Positions 19,971-28,916 of a DNA stretch of 64,000 nt are shown piece by piece. Numbering within the stretch: the first letter of the stretch is position 1; each line of letters starts with the position of its first letter. This DNA comes from Lysobacter arenosi. GTDB lineage: Bacteria; Pseudomonadota; Gammaproteobacteria; Xanthomonadales; Xanthomonadaceae. Made by a program: the position numbers and the translations under genes. The notes below the pieces were generated by a model. The model had not been told where the DNA came from and made no database searches. It saw nothing but the letters and a program-made list of their open reading frames with translations. Location of the stretch: contig NZ_CP071517.1 in assembly GCF_016613475.2 (NCBI RefSeq), positions 1,364,001 to 1,428,000 on the forward strand. The letters run 5' to 3'.

Positions 19971-20480
19971 TCAGCGCACGCCCATGAAATCCAGCTTGCC
20001 TACCGCAACGCCGTTGTGGCGCAGCAGTGCATATGCGGTTGTAACGTGGAAATAGAACTGCGGGAGGCCATAGTGCAGCAGGTAGGCCGTACCGGTGAAG
20101 CGGCGCTCCTTCGGCGTGCCCGGGCGCAGCACGATCTCGCGCTCGTGGCTGCCTTCGAACAGCAGCGGGTCGAGGCCGTCGATGAAGGCCAGCGTGCGCG
20201 CGATGCGCGCGTGCAGCTCGGCGAAATCCTGCTCGGTGTCGTCGTAGGCCGGAACCTCGACGTCGGCCAGGCGCGCCGGCACGCTCTTTGCGAAGTCGCA
20301 GGCGATCTGCACCTGGCGCACCAGCGGGAACATGTCGGGGAACAACCGCGACTGCAGCAGCACGCTGCCGTCGATCTTCTTCTCCGTGGAATAGGCCTCG
20401 GCCTTTTCCAGCAGGCCGGCCATGGCGCCGAGCATCTGCCTGAACACCGGAACCGACGCGTCGTACATCGAAATGGACAT
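19971..20480 (-). CDS. DUF1993 family protein
   Basis: This 169-residue soluble helical protein opens with MSISMYDASVPVFRQMLGAM, followed by SRLFPDMFPLVRQVQIACDFAK and a C-terminal YLLHYGLPQFYFHVTTAYALLRHNGV. These are the family's characteristic blocks. DUF1993 proteins resemble DinB-type four-helix bundles; several histidines here (HYGLPQFYFH) could bind metal, but no function is known. The small gene is monocistronic. Confidence 0.85.
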   Translation of the reverse strand: MSISMYDASVPVFRQMLGAMAGLLEKAEAYSTEKKIDGSVLLQSRLFPDMFPLVRQVQIACDFAKSVPARLADVEVPAYDDTEQDFAELHARIARTLAFIDGLDPLLFEGSHEREIVLRPGTPKERRFTGTAYLLHYGLPQFYFHVTTAYALLRHNGVAVGKLDFMGVR

Positions 20481-20559
20481 GCCTTGCCTCGAATTGGTTG
20501 ACGTAGCCGTGCATGGTACAGGGCGCGGGCGTCGGGCTTGCCATTGCCGTGCGCTACCT

Positions 20560-20587
20560 AGCGTCCCCGCCCGGAGACCGGGACGCT
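20560..20587 (-). terminator. Possible terminator after the autotransporter gene
   Basis: AGCGTCCC (20560-20567) pairs perfectly with GGGACGCT (20580-20587), just downstream of the adhesin stop. An alternative inner hairpin CCCGG-AGA-CCGGG overlaps it. No T-tract follows, so the call is tentative. Confidence 0.4.
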
Positions 20588-20594
20588 TGCACGC

Positions 20595-23500
20595 TCACCA
20601 GCCGATGCCGATACCGACGCCGGCCGACTGCTCGCTGCCACTGAACGCCGCGCCCACCGACAGCGAGACATTGCGCTTGACCAGTCGCTGATAGCCGACC
20701 GCCAATGCCTCCTCGCCTTCCGCATAGCCGGCGCCGACCGAAACGCGGTTGAGGGTCTGGATGTTGGCCGCGCTGCTGGCCATGTGCACCATCGCCGCGG
20801 TCATCGCGCCCTGGCGGTTGATGCGCTGGTCGGTGGCGCGGAACTCGTCGTTGACCTCGCCGCGCAGGTCCTCGATCGCCTGCATCGGCAGAGTGACGAT
20901 CTGGTTGATCTGCTGGTCGGTGTAGGCGTTGGCCTGGTTGAGCGTCACCGCCGCCTGGTTCGACATCTGCTGGACGTTGACCGCATCGGTCGCCGCGGTT
21001 CCCTCCGCGACATTGACCACCTGGCGGGCATTGCCGGTGGAACCTACCGAGACCGTGTTGTCACGGTCGGCGACCGAGTTCGCGCCGACGGCAACGCTGT
21101 TGGCGGCGGTCGCGCTGGCACCGCCACCGGCGGCCACGCTGTTGCTGCCGGTCGCCGAGGCCGTGGCGCTGCCGCCGTTGGCGATGAAACGCGGATCGCG
21201 GCCGGTGCCACCACCACCGCCGCCGTTGACCTCGATGCTGGTCACGCGACCGTCCAGGTTGGCCAGTGCGTTGCCGACATCGTTGAACACGTTGCCGCCG
21301 ATGGTGTAACTGGGCGGCGTGATCGTGCCGCCCGGGCCGACCGCCGCGCCGCCGCCGAACATCGTCACCACGTTCTGGCTCATGGTCGACAGCTGGCCGA
21401 CGTTGACCGCATCGGTGACGGCACTGCCCGCTGCGACATTGGTGACCTGGCGCTCCGCGCCGGCACTGCCCACCGAGACCTCGCCGAACGAGTTCTGCGG
21501 GGCGGCCAGCGCATAGGCGGTGTAGCCGCTCTGCGCACCGACGGTGGTCTGCGATGCCGAACCAAGCGCGACGCTCAGGGCATGGTTCGCGGTGGAACCC
21601 GCACCCAGCGCCACGCCCTGCTCGGCGTTGACCTGGGCCTGGCTGCCCATCGCGATGCCCGAAGCGAGCAGCACCTGCGTGTCGCGACCGATCGCTATCG
21701 CCCCCGCAGCCGCCGCGTCGACCACGGCGCCATTGCCGATGCCGATACCGTTGTCGGCGTTGACCACGGTGGTCGGTCCAACCGCGATCGAATCAGTGCC
21801 GACCGCGAGCGAATCGCCGAGCACCGAGTTGGCGTGGAAGTAGGCCGTGCTGGTCGTCGTGACCGCGTTCAACGCGCCCTGCAACTGCCGCAGGGTCACG
21901 GCGTCCTGTGCTTCCGTACCGTCGGCGACATTGATGATCTGGCGATAGGAGGTGCCCGAACCGAGCGAGACCGCGCCCAGCAGCGTCGCATCGGTGGTAT
22001 CGATGGGAATGGCCGTCGAACCGGCCGGGATCGATCCCGTGGTCGGTGCGAGTGCGCGATTGGAGAGCGACTCGGAACCCAGTGCGACCCCACCGATCAC
22101 GGACGCCACCGTGTTGTTGCCAAAGGCCAGTGTTCCGGCCTCCTGCGCCTGCGACAGGAAACCCAGCGCAACCGCACCCTGCCCGGTCGCGAGGTTTGTG
22201 TGGCCGATGGCCACCGCACCGTTGCCGGTGGCGGTGTTGTCCAGGCCCTGGGCGACGGCGCCGTCGCCGGTGGCGACATTGGGATCGCCAATGGCCACCG
22301 CGCCATTGCCCTCGGCGGTATTGCCGGCACCGATCGACACCGAGCTGCCACCGCGGGCTTCGGCATTGCGACCGATGGCGACCGCGCCATCGGTCAGTGC
22401 ACGGGCGGCGAACCCGGCAGCGAACGCACCGTCTGCCAAGGCATTCGATTGCATGCCGATGGCTACACTATTTGCGCCGCTGGCATTGGACGATGCCCCC
22501 ATCGCGACCGACCGCGTGCCGGCCGCGACCGCGTCGTCACTGCCATCGTTGAGGCCGTCGGCCTTGAAATAGCGCAGGCCACCGGTAGCCGTCGTGAGCT
22601 GGCTGACATTGACGGCATCGGTCTGCGCGATGCCGGCGGCGACGTTGACGATCCTGCGCTCGCCACCGACGATGCCGACCGAAACGGTATTGGCCTGGTC
22701 GGCGACGGACGCATTGCCGAGGGCAACCGAGTTGACTGCGGTCACGCGGCTGCCAAAACCCAGCGCCGTCCCTTGTGAAACGGTGACGTTGCTGGTCGCA
22801 CCGAAGGCCGACGACCGCAACGCACCGACGGCGATGACGCTGTCGGCACCCACGGCCGTGCTCTGGTCGGCCAGCACCTGTGCACCGCTGCCGATGGCGG
22901 TATCGTCGGGACCGGCAGCCCGGCTGGCCGCGCCGAGCGCGGTGCTGCCGGCACCGACCGCGGCGCTGCCGCGACCGCCGGAGAACGCATCGACGGCCGA
23001 AGCGATCGAGTCCGCGCCCAGTGCCAGTGCGCCGGTCTGCGAGGCATTGGCCGAACGCCCCAGCGAGGTCGCATTGGATGCGGTCGCCTGCGCGTTGTTG
23101 CCGACCGCCAGCGCCTCGCTGGCGGTGGCATCGGCAGACTGTCCCAGCGAAACACTGAGCGAACCGGTCGCAGTGGCGTTCTGGCCGAGCGCGGTGCTGA
23201 CGTTGCCTTGCGCCAGCGCCGAGGTGCCCAACGCCACCGAGTTGCTGCCGATCGCGCGTGCGCCCTGGCCGATCGCGCTGGCCTGCGGCCCCTGCGCATT
23301 GGCCGCGGTGCCGAAGGCGACGCTGTTCTGGCCGTTGGCGATCGCGTTGGCGCCCACCGCCGTGGCATCGGCATTGTTGGCGCGGCTGTTGTTGCCGACC
23401 GCGATGCCATTGTTCATCGGCGTGCCACTGGGATCGTTCGCAGCGACTATCGCATTGGTGCCGATGGCCAGGCCATTGCTCGAATTGACCGCGCTGTTGT

Positions 23501-25712
23501 TGCCGATCGAAATGCCGTTGACGGCGGCGGCCGCGATGTCGGCGCTGGTGCCGAGCACGACCGAGTCGGTCGCCGCGGCGACCGACTGGTAACCGATCGC
23601 GATCGTGTTGGCCGCCTGCGCCTGTGCCAGCGTGCCGACCGCGGTGCTGTTGGTTGCGGTGGCATAGGCGCCGGCGCCGAGCGCCGCAGCAGCCTGTGCC
23701 GTCGCGCGCGAGTCGAAGCCGAACGCCGCCGATCCCAGCGCCGTCGCCTGTGCGGTCGTGCCGACGGCAGTCGAAGCATCGGCCGTGGCCGTGCTGTTGG
23801 AACCCATCGAAACGGTCCCGAAGCCGGTCGACTGTGCGGCCGCGCCAAAGGCGATGCTGCCCTGACCTGACGACAGCGTGGTCTCGCCGGCCTCGACCAA
23901 GTTGTTGCCGTTGACGTCGTTCCAGCCGCCGATGCCGATGCTGAGAGTATTGGTGGACGAAGTGCGATAACCCAGGGCGACGCTGCTCTGCCCGCTGGCT
24001 ACCACCTCGTTGCCGGCCGCGATGCTGGTCGCGCCGCTCGCCTGCGAGCCGCCGCCGATCGCGAGGCTGCGATCAGCGCCGGCATTGGCGCCGATGCCGA
24101 ACGCCTGCGCGCCCAGCACCGTGGCCTGCGCACCGGTGCCGACCGCCAGGGTCTGGTCGGTCGCGGCATTGGCGAATGCGCCGACCGCGAGCGATGCCTC
24201 ACCCACCGCAACGGAATTGGAACCCAGCGCAGTGGCGCCAGGACCGTTGGCCGAGGCGCTGCTGCCAGCGGCAATGGTGAAGGTACCCACGGCACTGGCA
24301 TTGTCCGAACCGTCGCCCAGACCGTCGGCCTGGAAATAACGGATGCCTTCGGTGGCCTGGATCACGGCGTTGAGCTGGCTGACGTTGACGCCGTCGGTCG
24401 GGTCGGTACCGGGAGCGAGATTGACGATCCTGCGTTGCGCCGCGGCGGTACCGACCGAGACGGTATTGGGCTGGTCGGCGATGGAACCGGTGCCGAGCGC
24501 CACCGAGTTGGTTGCCGAAGCGGTCGCGGAGAAACCCAGCGCGGTCGCGTCGGCCGCGCTGGCAGTGGACGCGGTTCCCAGTGCGGTTGCATTCGTCGCG
24601 GTCGCGCTGGTGAATTCACCTGCCTCGACCACACTGTTGCCGTTGCGGTCGATCCATCCGCCGATCGCCGTGCTGGCGGTCTGCGTCGCACGTGAGTTGT
24701 TGCCCAGCGCCGTGGCGCGCAGGCCGCTGGCGCCGCTCTGGAATCCCAGCGCGGTTGCTCCGATCGCAGAGGCATTGGCGGCCTGCCCCAGCGCCGTGGT
24801 GTTGACCGCAATCGCCTGTGCCGCTTGTCCGAGCGCAACCGAATCCTGGCTGTTGGCATTGGCCCCTTGGCCGAGCGCGGTAGCGCGCACGCCCGTGGCC
24901 GTGGAGTTCTGTCCGACCGCCGTGGTGTTGGCAACGCTCGCGCGGGCAGCCTGCCCGATCGCACTCGATTGCGGTCCACTGGCGACGGTGCTCTCACCCA
25001 GGGCCGTGCCCTGCACGCCCGTTGCCTGGCTGTTCTGGCCCAGCGCCGAGGTGTTCTGCGCCGTGGCGACGCTGAGCTGGCCAATGGCAGTGGACTCCAG
25101 CCCCTCGGCCTTGCTGCCCTGCCCGACCGCCACGGAGGCGCCGCCGGTGGAGATGGCGAGCTGTCCGATGGCAACGGCATTGAGCGCCGCGCGGGACTGG
25201 TTGCCGAATGCGGAGCCGCCGACGTCGCTGACCTGGGCATTTGCGCCAATCGCGGTGGCGTTGGCGAAGTTGGCGCTGGTGCGTTCGTTGTCGGTGACCA
25301 GGTTGTCGTTGTTGATGTCGAAGAACCCGCCCAGCGCCGTCGCACCGATCGCGTTCGCACGCGACTGCGCGCCAACCGCGGTGGCACCCTCGGCATTGGC
25401 CTGTACCTGGGTGCCGATCGCCGTGGCCTGCAGGCCATTGGTGGCCGCCCCGGCACCTATGGCCGTTGTCCCCAGTGCGGTGGCGGCGGCGAGGTTGCCG
25501 AACGCGGTCGCGTTGCCGCCGGTCGCGGTGGCGCTACTGCCGCAGACGAAGGAGCCGGCGTCGGTCACCGTCTGTGTGAACGCACCCGTGCACGCTGCCT
25601 GCGCAAAGGCCAGTGGCGATGCCCCGGCGAACACCAACGCCACTGCAATCCGCAGCACGGTGCAATCACGACGACGACCTTGGTTCTCATACACGCCAGC
25701 AATGGTGTTCAC
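20595..25712 (-). CDS. YadA-like trimeric autotransporter adhesin
   Basis: This 1705-residue outer-membrane adhesin starts at GTG 25712, with GAGGAG seven bases upstream and a signal peptide ending near FAQA (residue 38). The passenger is built of about a hundred YadA-head repeats (AxAxGxxAxA type; left-handed beta-roll). Five neck/connector modules of the form NTVSVG...RRIVNV...TDAVNVSQL interrupt it, and the C-terminus is a YadA anchor (AIEDLRGEVNDEF to GVGIGIGW) forming the trimeric barrel. Three 12-residue EF-hand-like loops occur at residues 132-143, 355-366 and 599-610. Two cysteines (C41, C57) lie right after the signal. Such proteins mediate attachment and biofilm; the target is unknown. 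It ends in W rather than the usual aromatic F/Y. Confidence 0.95.
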   Translation of the reverse strand: MNTIAGVYENQGRRRDCTVLRIAVALVFAGASPLAFAQAACTGAFTQTVTDAGSFVCGSSATATGGNATAFGNLAAATALGTTAIGAGAATNGLQATAIGTQVQANAEGATAVGAQSRANAIGATALGGFFDINNDNLVTDNERTSANFANATAIGANAQVSDVGGSAFGNQSRAALNAVAIGQLAISTGGASVAVGQGSKAEGLESTAIGQLSVATAQNTSALGQNSQATGVQGTALGESTVASGPQSSAIGQAARASVANTTAVGQNSTATGVRATALGQGANANSQDSVALGQAAQAIAVNTTALGQAANASAIGATALGFQSGASGLRATALGNNSRATQTASTAIGGWIDRNGNSVVEAGEFTSATATNATALGTASTASAADATALGFSATASATNSVALGTGSIADQPNTVSVGTAAAQRRIVNLAPGTDPTDGVNVSQLNAVIQATEGIRYFQADGLGDGSDNASAVGTFTIAAGSSASANGPGATALGSNSVAVGEASLAVGAFANAATDQTLAVGTGAQATVLGAQAFGIGANAGADRSLAIGGGSQASGATSIAAGNEVVASGQSSVALGYRTSSTNTLSIGIGGWNDVNGNNLVEAGETTLSSGQGSIAFGAAAQSTGFGTVSMGSNSTATADASTAVGTTAQATALGSAAFGFDSRATAQAAAALGAGAYATATNSTAVGTLAQAQAANTIAIGYQSVAAATDSVVLGTSADIAAAAVNGISIGNNSAVNSSNGLAIGTNAIVAANDPSGTPMNNGIAVGNNSRANNADATAVGANAIANGQNSVAFGTAANAQGPQASAIGQGARAIGSNSVALGTSALAQGNVSTALGQNATATGSLSVSLGQSADATASEALAVGNNAQATASNATSLGRSANASQTGALALGADSIASAVDAFSGGRGSAAVGAGSTALGAASRAAGPDDTAIGSGAQVLADQSTAVGADSVIAVGALRSSAFGATSNVTVSQGTALGFGSRVTAVNSVALGNASVADQANTVSVGIVGGERRIVNVAAGIAQTDAVNVSQLTTATGGLRYFKADGLNDGSDDAVAAGTRSVAMGASSNASGANSVAIGMQSNALADGAFAAGFAARALTDGAVAIGRNAEARGGSSVSIGAGNTAEGNGAVAIGDPNVATGDGAVAQGLDNTATGNGAVAIGHTNLATGQGAVALGFLSQAQEAGTLAFGNNTVASVIGGVALGSESLSNRALAPTTGSIPAGSTAIPIDTTDATLLGAVSLGSGTSYRQIINVADGTEAQDAVTLRQLQGALNAVTTTSTAYFHANSVLGDSLAVGTDSIAVGPTTVVNADNGIGIGNGAVVDAAAAGAIAIGRDTQVLLASGIAMGSQAQVNAEQGVALGAGSTANHALSVALGSASQTTVGAQSGYTAYALAAPQNSFGEVSVGSAGAERQVTNVAAGSAVTDAVNVGQLSTMSQNVVTMFGGGAAVGPGGTITPPSYTIGGNVFNDVGNALANLDGRVTSIEVNGGGGGGTGRDPRFIANGGSATASATGSNSVAAGGGASATAANSVAVGANSVADRDNTVSVGSTGNARQVVNVAEGTAATDAVNVQQMSNQAAVTLNQANAYTDQQINQIVTLPMQAIEDLRGEVNDEFRATDQRINRQGAMTAAMVHMASSAANIQTLNRVSVGAGYAEGEEALAVGYQRLVKRNVSLSVGAAFSGSEQSAGVGIGIGW

Positions 25713-26098
25713 GATGGACTCCTCATGCGAGCTGAAAATTCGCGAATGGGTCCCGTGAATCCCGCCACGTGTCAGCGCAGTCTCGCGAGACGCAATAAGT
25801 GCACGACGGCCGCCTCGCGGCCTCCCGATGACGCATCCGGGGTCATGCGTGGCATTGATTCCCTCAACGCCCATCGCAGATGAACGAACGCCAGACGCGC
25901 GACGACGCAAGGGTCTTCCTTCACGCAGGCATCGCAATCACATGCTTGAACGGAGGCTCACGCCTTGGACGTGGAGTTACCGTGAAAAAAGTTCACACAT
26001 GAAATGCGCCTGCACGGGCATGCTTCTTGCTCGCCATCTGCTTGCGATCGACGTTGCAATGTGTGTTGCGATGCCGCGCTACCCAGGCGTCGCTGCGT
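25713..26098. other. Long intergenic region / adhesin 5' leader
   Basis: The 386 bases upstream of the adhesin hold no convincing gene. Near the adhesin start there are two stem-loops: GGCCGC-CTC-GCGGCC (25808-25822) and ACGCAT-N8-ATGCGT (25831-25850). A locally A/T-rich spot with an imperfect inverted repeat (GTGAA...TTCAC, 25981-25995) may mark the promoter. The reading frame stays open across much of it, but the translation is not family-like and the GAGGAG site fixes the start at 25712. Confidence 0.5.
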
Positions 26099-27289
26099 TC
26101 AGGTCGCAGGCACGAGCTCATGGCGCTGTGCCAGGCGCGCATACAGCGCCTCGAGCCTGCGTCCCATGCCTTCCGAACCCCACGCGCGGGCATCCTCGGG
26201 ACCGGCGGCGGCCAACTGTGCGCGCAGTTCAGGTGAGCGCAACAAACGCGCGACATTGCGCGCGAAATCCTCGACGTCGGGATCGGCGACCAGCGCGCTG
26301 CGCGCATCGCGAAGCACGGTCGCCGTGCCCATGACAGCGGTAGACACGATCGGAACCCCCAGCGCCATAGCCTCTATCAGCACCAGGCCCTGTGTTTCCG
26401 TGGGTGATGCGAACACGAAAGCGTCGCCGGCGCGGTAGGCATCGAGCAGCGTGGTGCGGCGGTCGAGGTTGCCGAAGAAGCGCACGTGGCCCTGCAGCCC
26501 GAGTTCCTGGACCACTCGGCGCAGGCGTGGTTCGTCCGGGCCCTCGCCCGCGATCAGGAACAGCAGGTCCGGGAAGGCCGCGACCAGCTTGTGCACGACC
26601 TGCAGCAGGAAGCCGATGTTCTTTTCCAGCGACAGTCGACTGACCGTCACCAGCGTCGGCCGCTCCGGCGAGATGCCGTGGGCGGCGCGGAAACGCGCGC
26701 CATCGCCGTTGCGGAACTGCTCCAGGTCGATGCCGGTGGGGATCACCGTCGACGGCGTGGTCACGCCGTAGCGGTCCAGCACCTCGACCATCTGCCGGCT
26801 CGGCACGATCAGTTCGTCCACGCCGTGGCACAGGTAACGCGAGGCGCGCCGGGCCAGCAGGCGCGTCAACGGGGTCGGCAGCCACGGCAGGTAGTGGCCG
26901 ACGTACTCCTCGAAATAGGTGTGGTAGGTCTCCACCGTCGGCCAACCGCCATGGCGCGCCAGCCGCACACCGAGCGAGTGGGCGCGGAACGGGGTGTGGA
27001 TGTGGATCACGTCCCACTCGCGCTCGCGCAGCGCCGACTCGGCCCGGGCCAGGTCGCGGCCCTTGATCAGGCGGTCTTCGGGGTCGAAGAAGATCTCGCG
27101 CGACGGCAGTCGCAGTATCTCGAATCCCTCGTTGCCGTCGTCGGCGGACTGCTGGTCGGTGCCGTAGTCGGGCGCCACCAGCGTGACCGCGTGCCCCATC
27201 CGCGCCAATCCCTGGGCGAAGGTGCGGATCGAGGTCGAGACGCCATTGATGCGCGGGAAGTACACGTCGGACAACATCAGGATGTTCAT
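26099..27289 (-). CDS. Glycosyltransferase family 4 protein
   Basis: This 396-residue GT-B enzyme transfers a sugar from a nucleotide donor. The N-terminal GT4 domain has the pattern MLSDVYFPRINGVSTSI and YHTYFEEYVGHY; the C-terminal GT1 domain has TVSRLSLEKNIGFLL, LIAGEGPDEPRL and the donor-binding acidic motif SPTETQGLVLIEAMALG (EX7E). The sequence most resembles mannosyl/glucosyl transferases acting on lipid or diacylglycerol acceptors, but the acceptor is not certain. The start at 27289 places the first beta-strand at the N-terminus. It is monocistronic. Confidence 0.9.
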   Translation of the reverse strand: MNILMLSDVYFPRINGVSTSIRTFAQGLARMGHAVTLVAPDYGTDQQSADDGNEGFEILRLPSREIFFDPEDRLIKGRDLARAESALREREWDVIHIHTPFRAHSLGVRLARHGGWPTVETYHTYFEEYVGHYLPWLPTPLTRLLARRASRYLCHGVDELIVPSRQMVEVLDRYGVTTPSTVIPTGIDLEQFRNGDGARFRAAHGISPERPTLVTVSRLSLEKNIGFLLQVVHKLVAAFPDLLFLIAGEGPDEPRLRRVVQELGLQGHVRFFGNLDRRTTLLDAYRAGDAFVFASPTETQGLVLIEAMALGVPIVSTAVMGTATVLRDARSALVADPDVEDFARNVARLLRSPELRAQLAAAGPEDARAWGSEGMGRRLEALYARLAQRHELVPAT

Positions 27290-27400
27290 GCCGGTCTCGC
27301 CTGGGCCCGTGCCCGCGCCATGACGATTCCACAGGTTCAACGTTACCGTTTTGTCACAAAGTCGCAGTTCCTTTGCAGGACGGGGGTTCCGGCGCGGCGA

Positions 27401-27853
27401 TCAGCCCTCCTGGGGGTCGGTCCAGCGCTGCGGTCCGGCGCCATGCTCGCCCAGGACGTCGCCGGGGTTGGCCAGGCGGCAGCGCTCCAGCGACAGGCAA
27501 CCGCAGCCGATGCAGTCGTCGAGCGTGTCGCGCATCTGGATCAGCTGCTGGATGCGGATATCGAGCTCCTCGCGCCACATCGCCGACAACCGCGTCCAGT
27601 CGCGCCGAGTCGGCGTGCGCGCCTCCGGCAGGCTCGCCAGCGCATCGCGGATGCTGGCCAGCGGCATGCCCACGCGCTGGGCGGCACGGATGATGGCGAT
27701 CCGGCGCAGCATGTCGCGCGAGTAGCGGCGCTGGTTGCCGGCGGTGCGCTGGCTGTGGATCAGCCCCTTGGTCTCGTAGAAGTGCAGCGCCGAGACTGTC
27801 GTCCCGCTGCGTTGCGCCATTTCACCGACGGTGAGCTCGTCGTGGGATGCCAT
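27401..27853 (-). CDS. soxR: Redox-sensitive transcriptional activator SoxR
   Basis: This 150-residue MerR-family regulator has helix-turn-helix [21 protein letters not shown], a dimerisation helix, and a [2Fe-2S] cluster site [12 protein letters not shown] with the four cysteines C114, C117, C119 and C125 in SoxR spacing. Redox-cycling compounds oxidise the cluster and switch the bound promoter on. The start at 27853 ([10 protein letters not shown]) leaves ten bases to a sox box that is shared with a divergent oxidoreductase-efflux operon. Outside enterics, SoxR typically controls such pumps directly rather than soxS. Confidence 0.96.
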   Translation of the reverse strand: MASHDELTVGEMAQRSGTTVSALHFYETKGLIHSQRTAGNQRRYSRDMLRRIAIIRAAQRVGMPLASIRDALASLPEARTPTRRDWTRLSAMWREELDIRIQQLIQMRDTLDDCIGCGCLSLERCRLANPGDVLGEHGAGPQRWTDPQEG

Positions 27854-27858
27854 TACCC

Positions 27859-27889
27859 TTGACCTCAACTTAACTTGAGGTTCTATCCT
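27859..27889 (+). promoter_or_regulatory. SoxR-controlled promoter with sox box
   Basis: The sox box CCTCAACTTAACTTGAGG (27863-27880) differs from the canonical symmetric sequence by one base. It sits between -35 TTGACC (27859-27864) and -10 TATCCT (27884-27889), which are 19 bases apart. That overlong spacing is the hallmark of MerR-type activated promoters. It points towards the quinone oxidoreductase gene. Confidence 0.93.
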
Positions 27890-27917
27890 GCTCGCCGTGT
27901 TCAATTCCGGTCAAGTC

Positions 27918-28916
27918 ATGGATACCCGCAACGCGCGCGACGGCTATGTCGCCCGATCCGTTCCGGCCGCAGCCACGATGCAGGCGGTGGTGTTCGACAG
28001 CTACGGCCCGCCCGATGTGCTGCGAATGGCCGAATTGCCTCTGCCACAGCCGGCCCGTGGGGAGGTCCGTGTGCGCGTGCGCGCCGCGGGCGTGCAGCCG
28101 GCCGACTGTTCGACGCGCAGCGGCTGGTTCGCGCATCGCGGCATCGGCCAGGCGCCGTTCCCGCGTCAGCTCGGCAATGAATTCGCGGGTGTCGTCGAGC
28201 ACGTTGGCGCCGACGTCGAAGGACTCGTTGCCGGCGATGAAGTGCTGGGCTGGACCACGGCCAGTGCCTACGCCGAGGCGGTGGTCGTGCCCGCGGACCA
28301 GCTCGTAGCCAAACCCATCATGATGACGTGGGCCGTCGCCGGATCGCTGTCGGCATCCGGGCAGACCGCGCATACCGCGGTGCAGGCGCTGGACATCGTT
28401 CCTGGCGATACCGTGCTGGTGCACGGCGCGGCCGGCGGCGTCGGCACGATTGCCGTGCAACTGGCGCGCCTGCGCGGCGCGCGCGTGATCGGCACCGCCA
28501 GCCGCGAGAACCACGACTACCTGCGTTCACTCGGTGCCGAACCGGTGGTTTACGGCCCAGGCCTGGCCGAACGGGTGCGCGAACTCGCGCCCGGGGGAGT
28601 GCAGGCGGCACTGGATGCCGCCGGCCGCGGTGCGCTGGACGCGTCGATCGCTCTCGGCGTCGAGCCTTCGCGCATCGCCACGCTGGTGGCATTCGAGGAC
28701 GTGCAGCGCCTGGGCGTGCGCGGCGTCCGCAGCGAGCGCAGCCGGGCGCGCCTGCAGGAGCTGGTCGACCTGTACGACAGCGGTCGCCTGCGCGTGCACG
28801 TGCGCGACATCTATCCGTTGTCCAACGCCGTGGTCGCCCATCGCGATGTCGAGAACGGGCACGGCCGCGGCAAGGTCGTGCTGATGGTCTACAGCACGTT
28901 CGGGCATGCGCTGTGA
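27918..28916 (+). CDS. Quinone oxidoreductase-like NADPH dehydrogenase (MDR family), SoxR target
   Basis: This 332-residue zinc-independent medium-chain reductase has a GroES-like N-terminal half (MQAVVFDSYGPPDVLRMAELP to LGNEFAGVVEHVGADVEGL) and a Rossmann half with VLVHGAAGGVGTIAVQLARLRGA cut here at VLVHGAAGGVGTIAVQL. It probably reduces quinones or enones with NADPH, which fits induction by redox-active compounds through the upstream sox box. The ATG at 27918 is preferred; a GTG at 27897 would sit at the predicted transcription start. Its stop overlaps the start of the MFS gene (GTGA), so the two are coupled. Confidence 0.9.
   Translation: MDTRNARDGYVARSVPAAATMQAVVFDSYGPPDVLRMAELPLPQPARGEVRVRVRAAGVQPADCSTRSGWFAHRGIGQAPFPRQLGNEFAGVVEHVGADVEGLVAGDEVLGWTTASAYAEAVVVPADQLVAKPIMMTWAVAGSLSASGQTAHTAVQALDIVPGDTVLVHGAAGGVGTIAVQLARLRGARVIGTASRENHDYLRSLGAEPVVYGPGLAERVRELAPGGVQAALDAAGRGALDASIALGVEPSRIATLVAFEDVQRLGVRGVRSERSRARLQELVDLYDSGRLRVHVRDIYPLSNAVVAHRDVENGHGRGKVVLMVYSTFGHAL

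Noticed and set aside
20784..22778. 664-codon plus-strand frame opposite the adhesin
   Set aside because: The repetitive codons of the adhesin create open antisense frames; there is no start signal, and the protein is arginine/histidine-rich without domains.
20595..25712. Possible CRISPR or satellite array within the adhesin
   Set aside because: The recurring short motifs are coding YadA-head repeats that vary in sequence and have no constant spacer length.
25713..25937. Upstream extension of the adhesin reading frame by 75 codons
   Set aside because: The open frame continues, but the GAGGAG site and signal peptide fix the start at GTG 25712.
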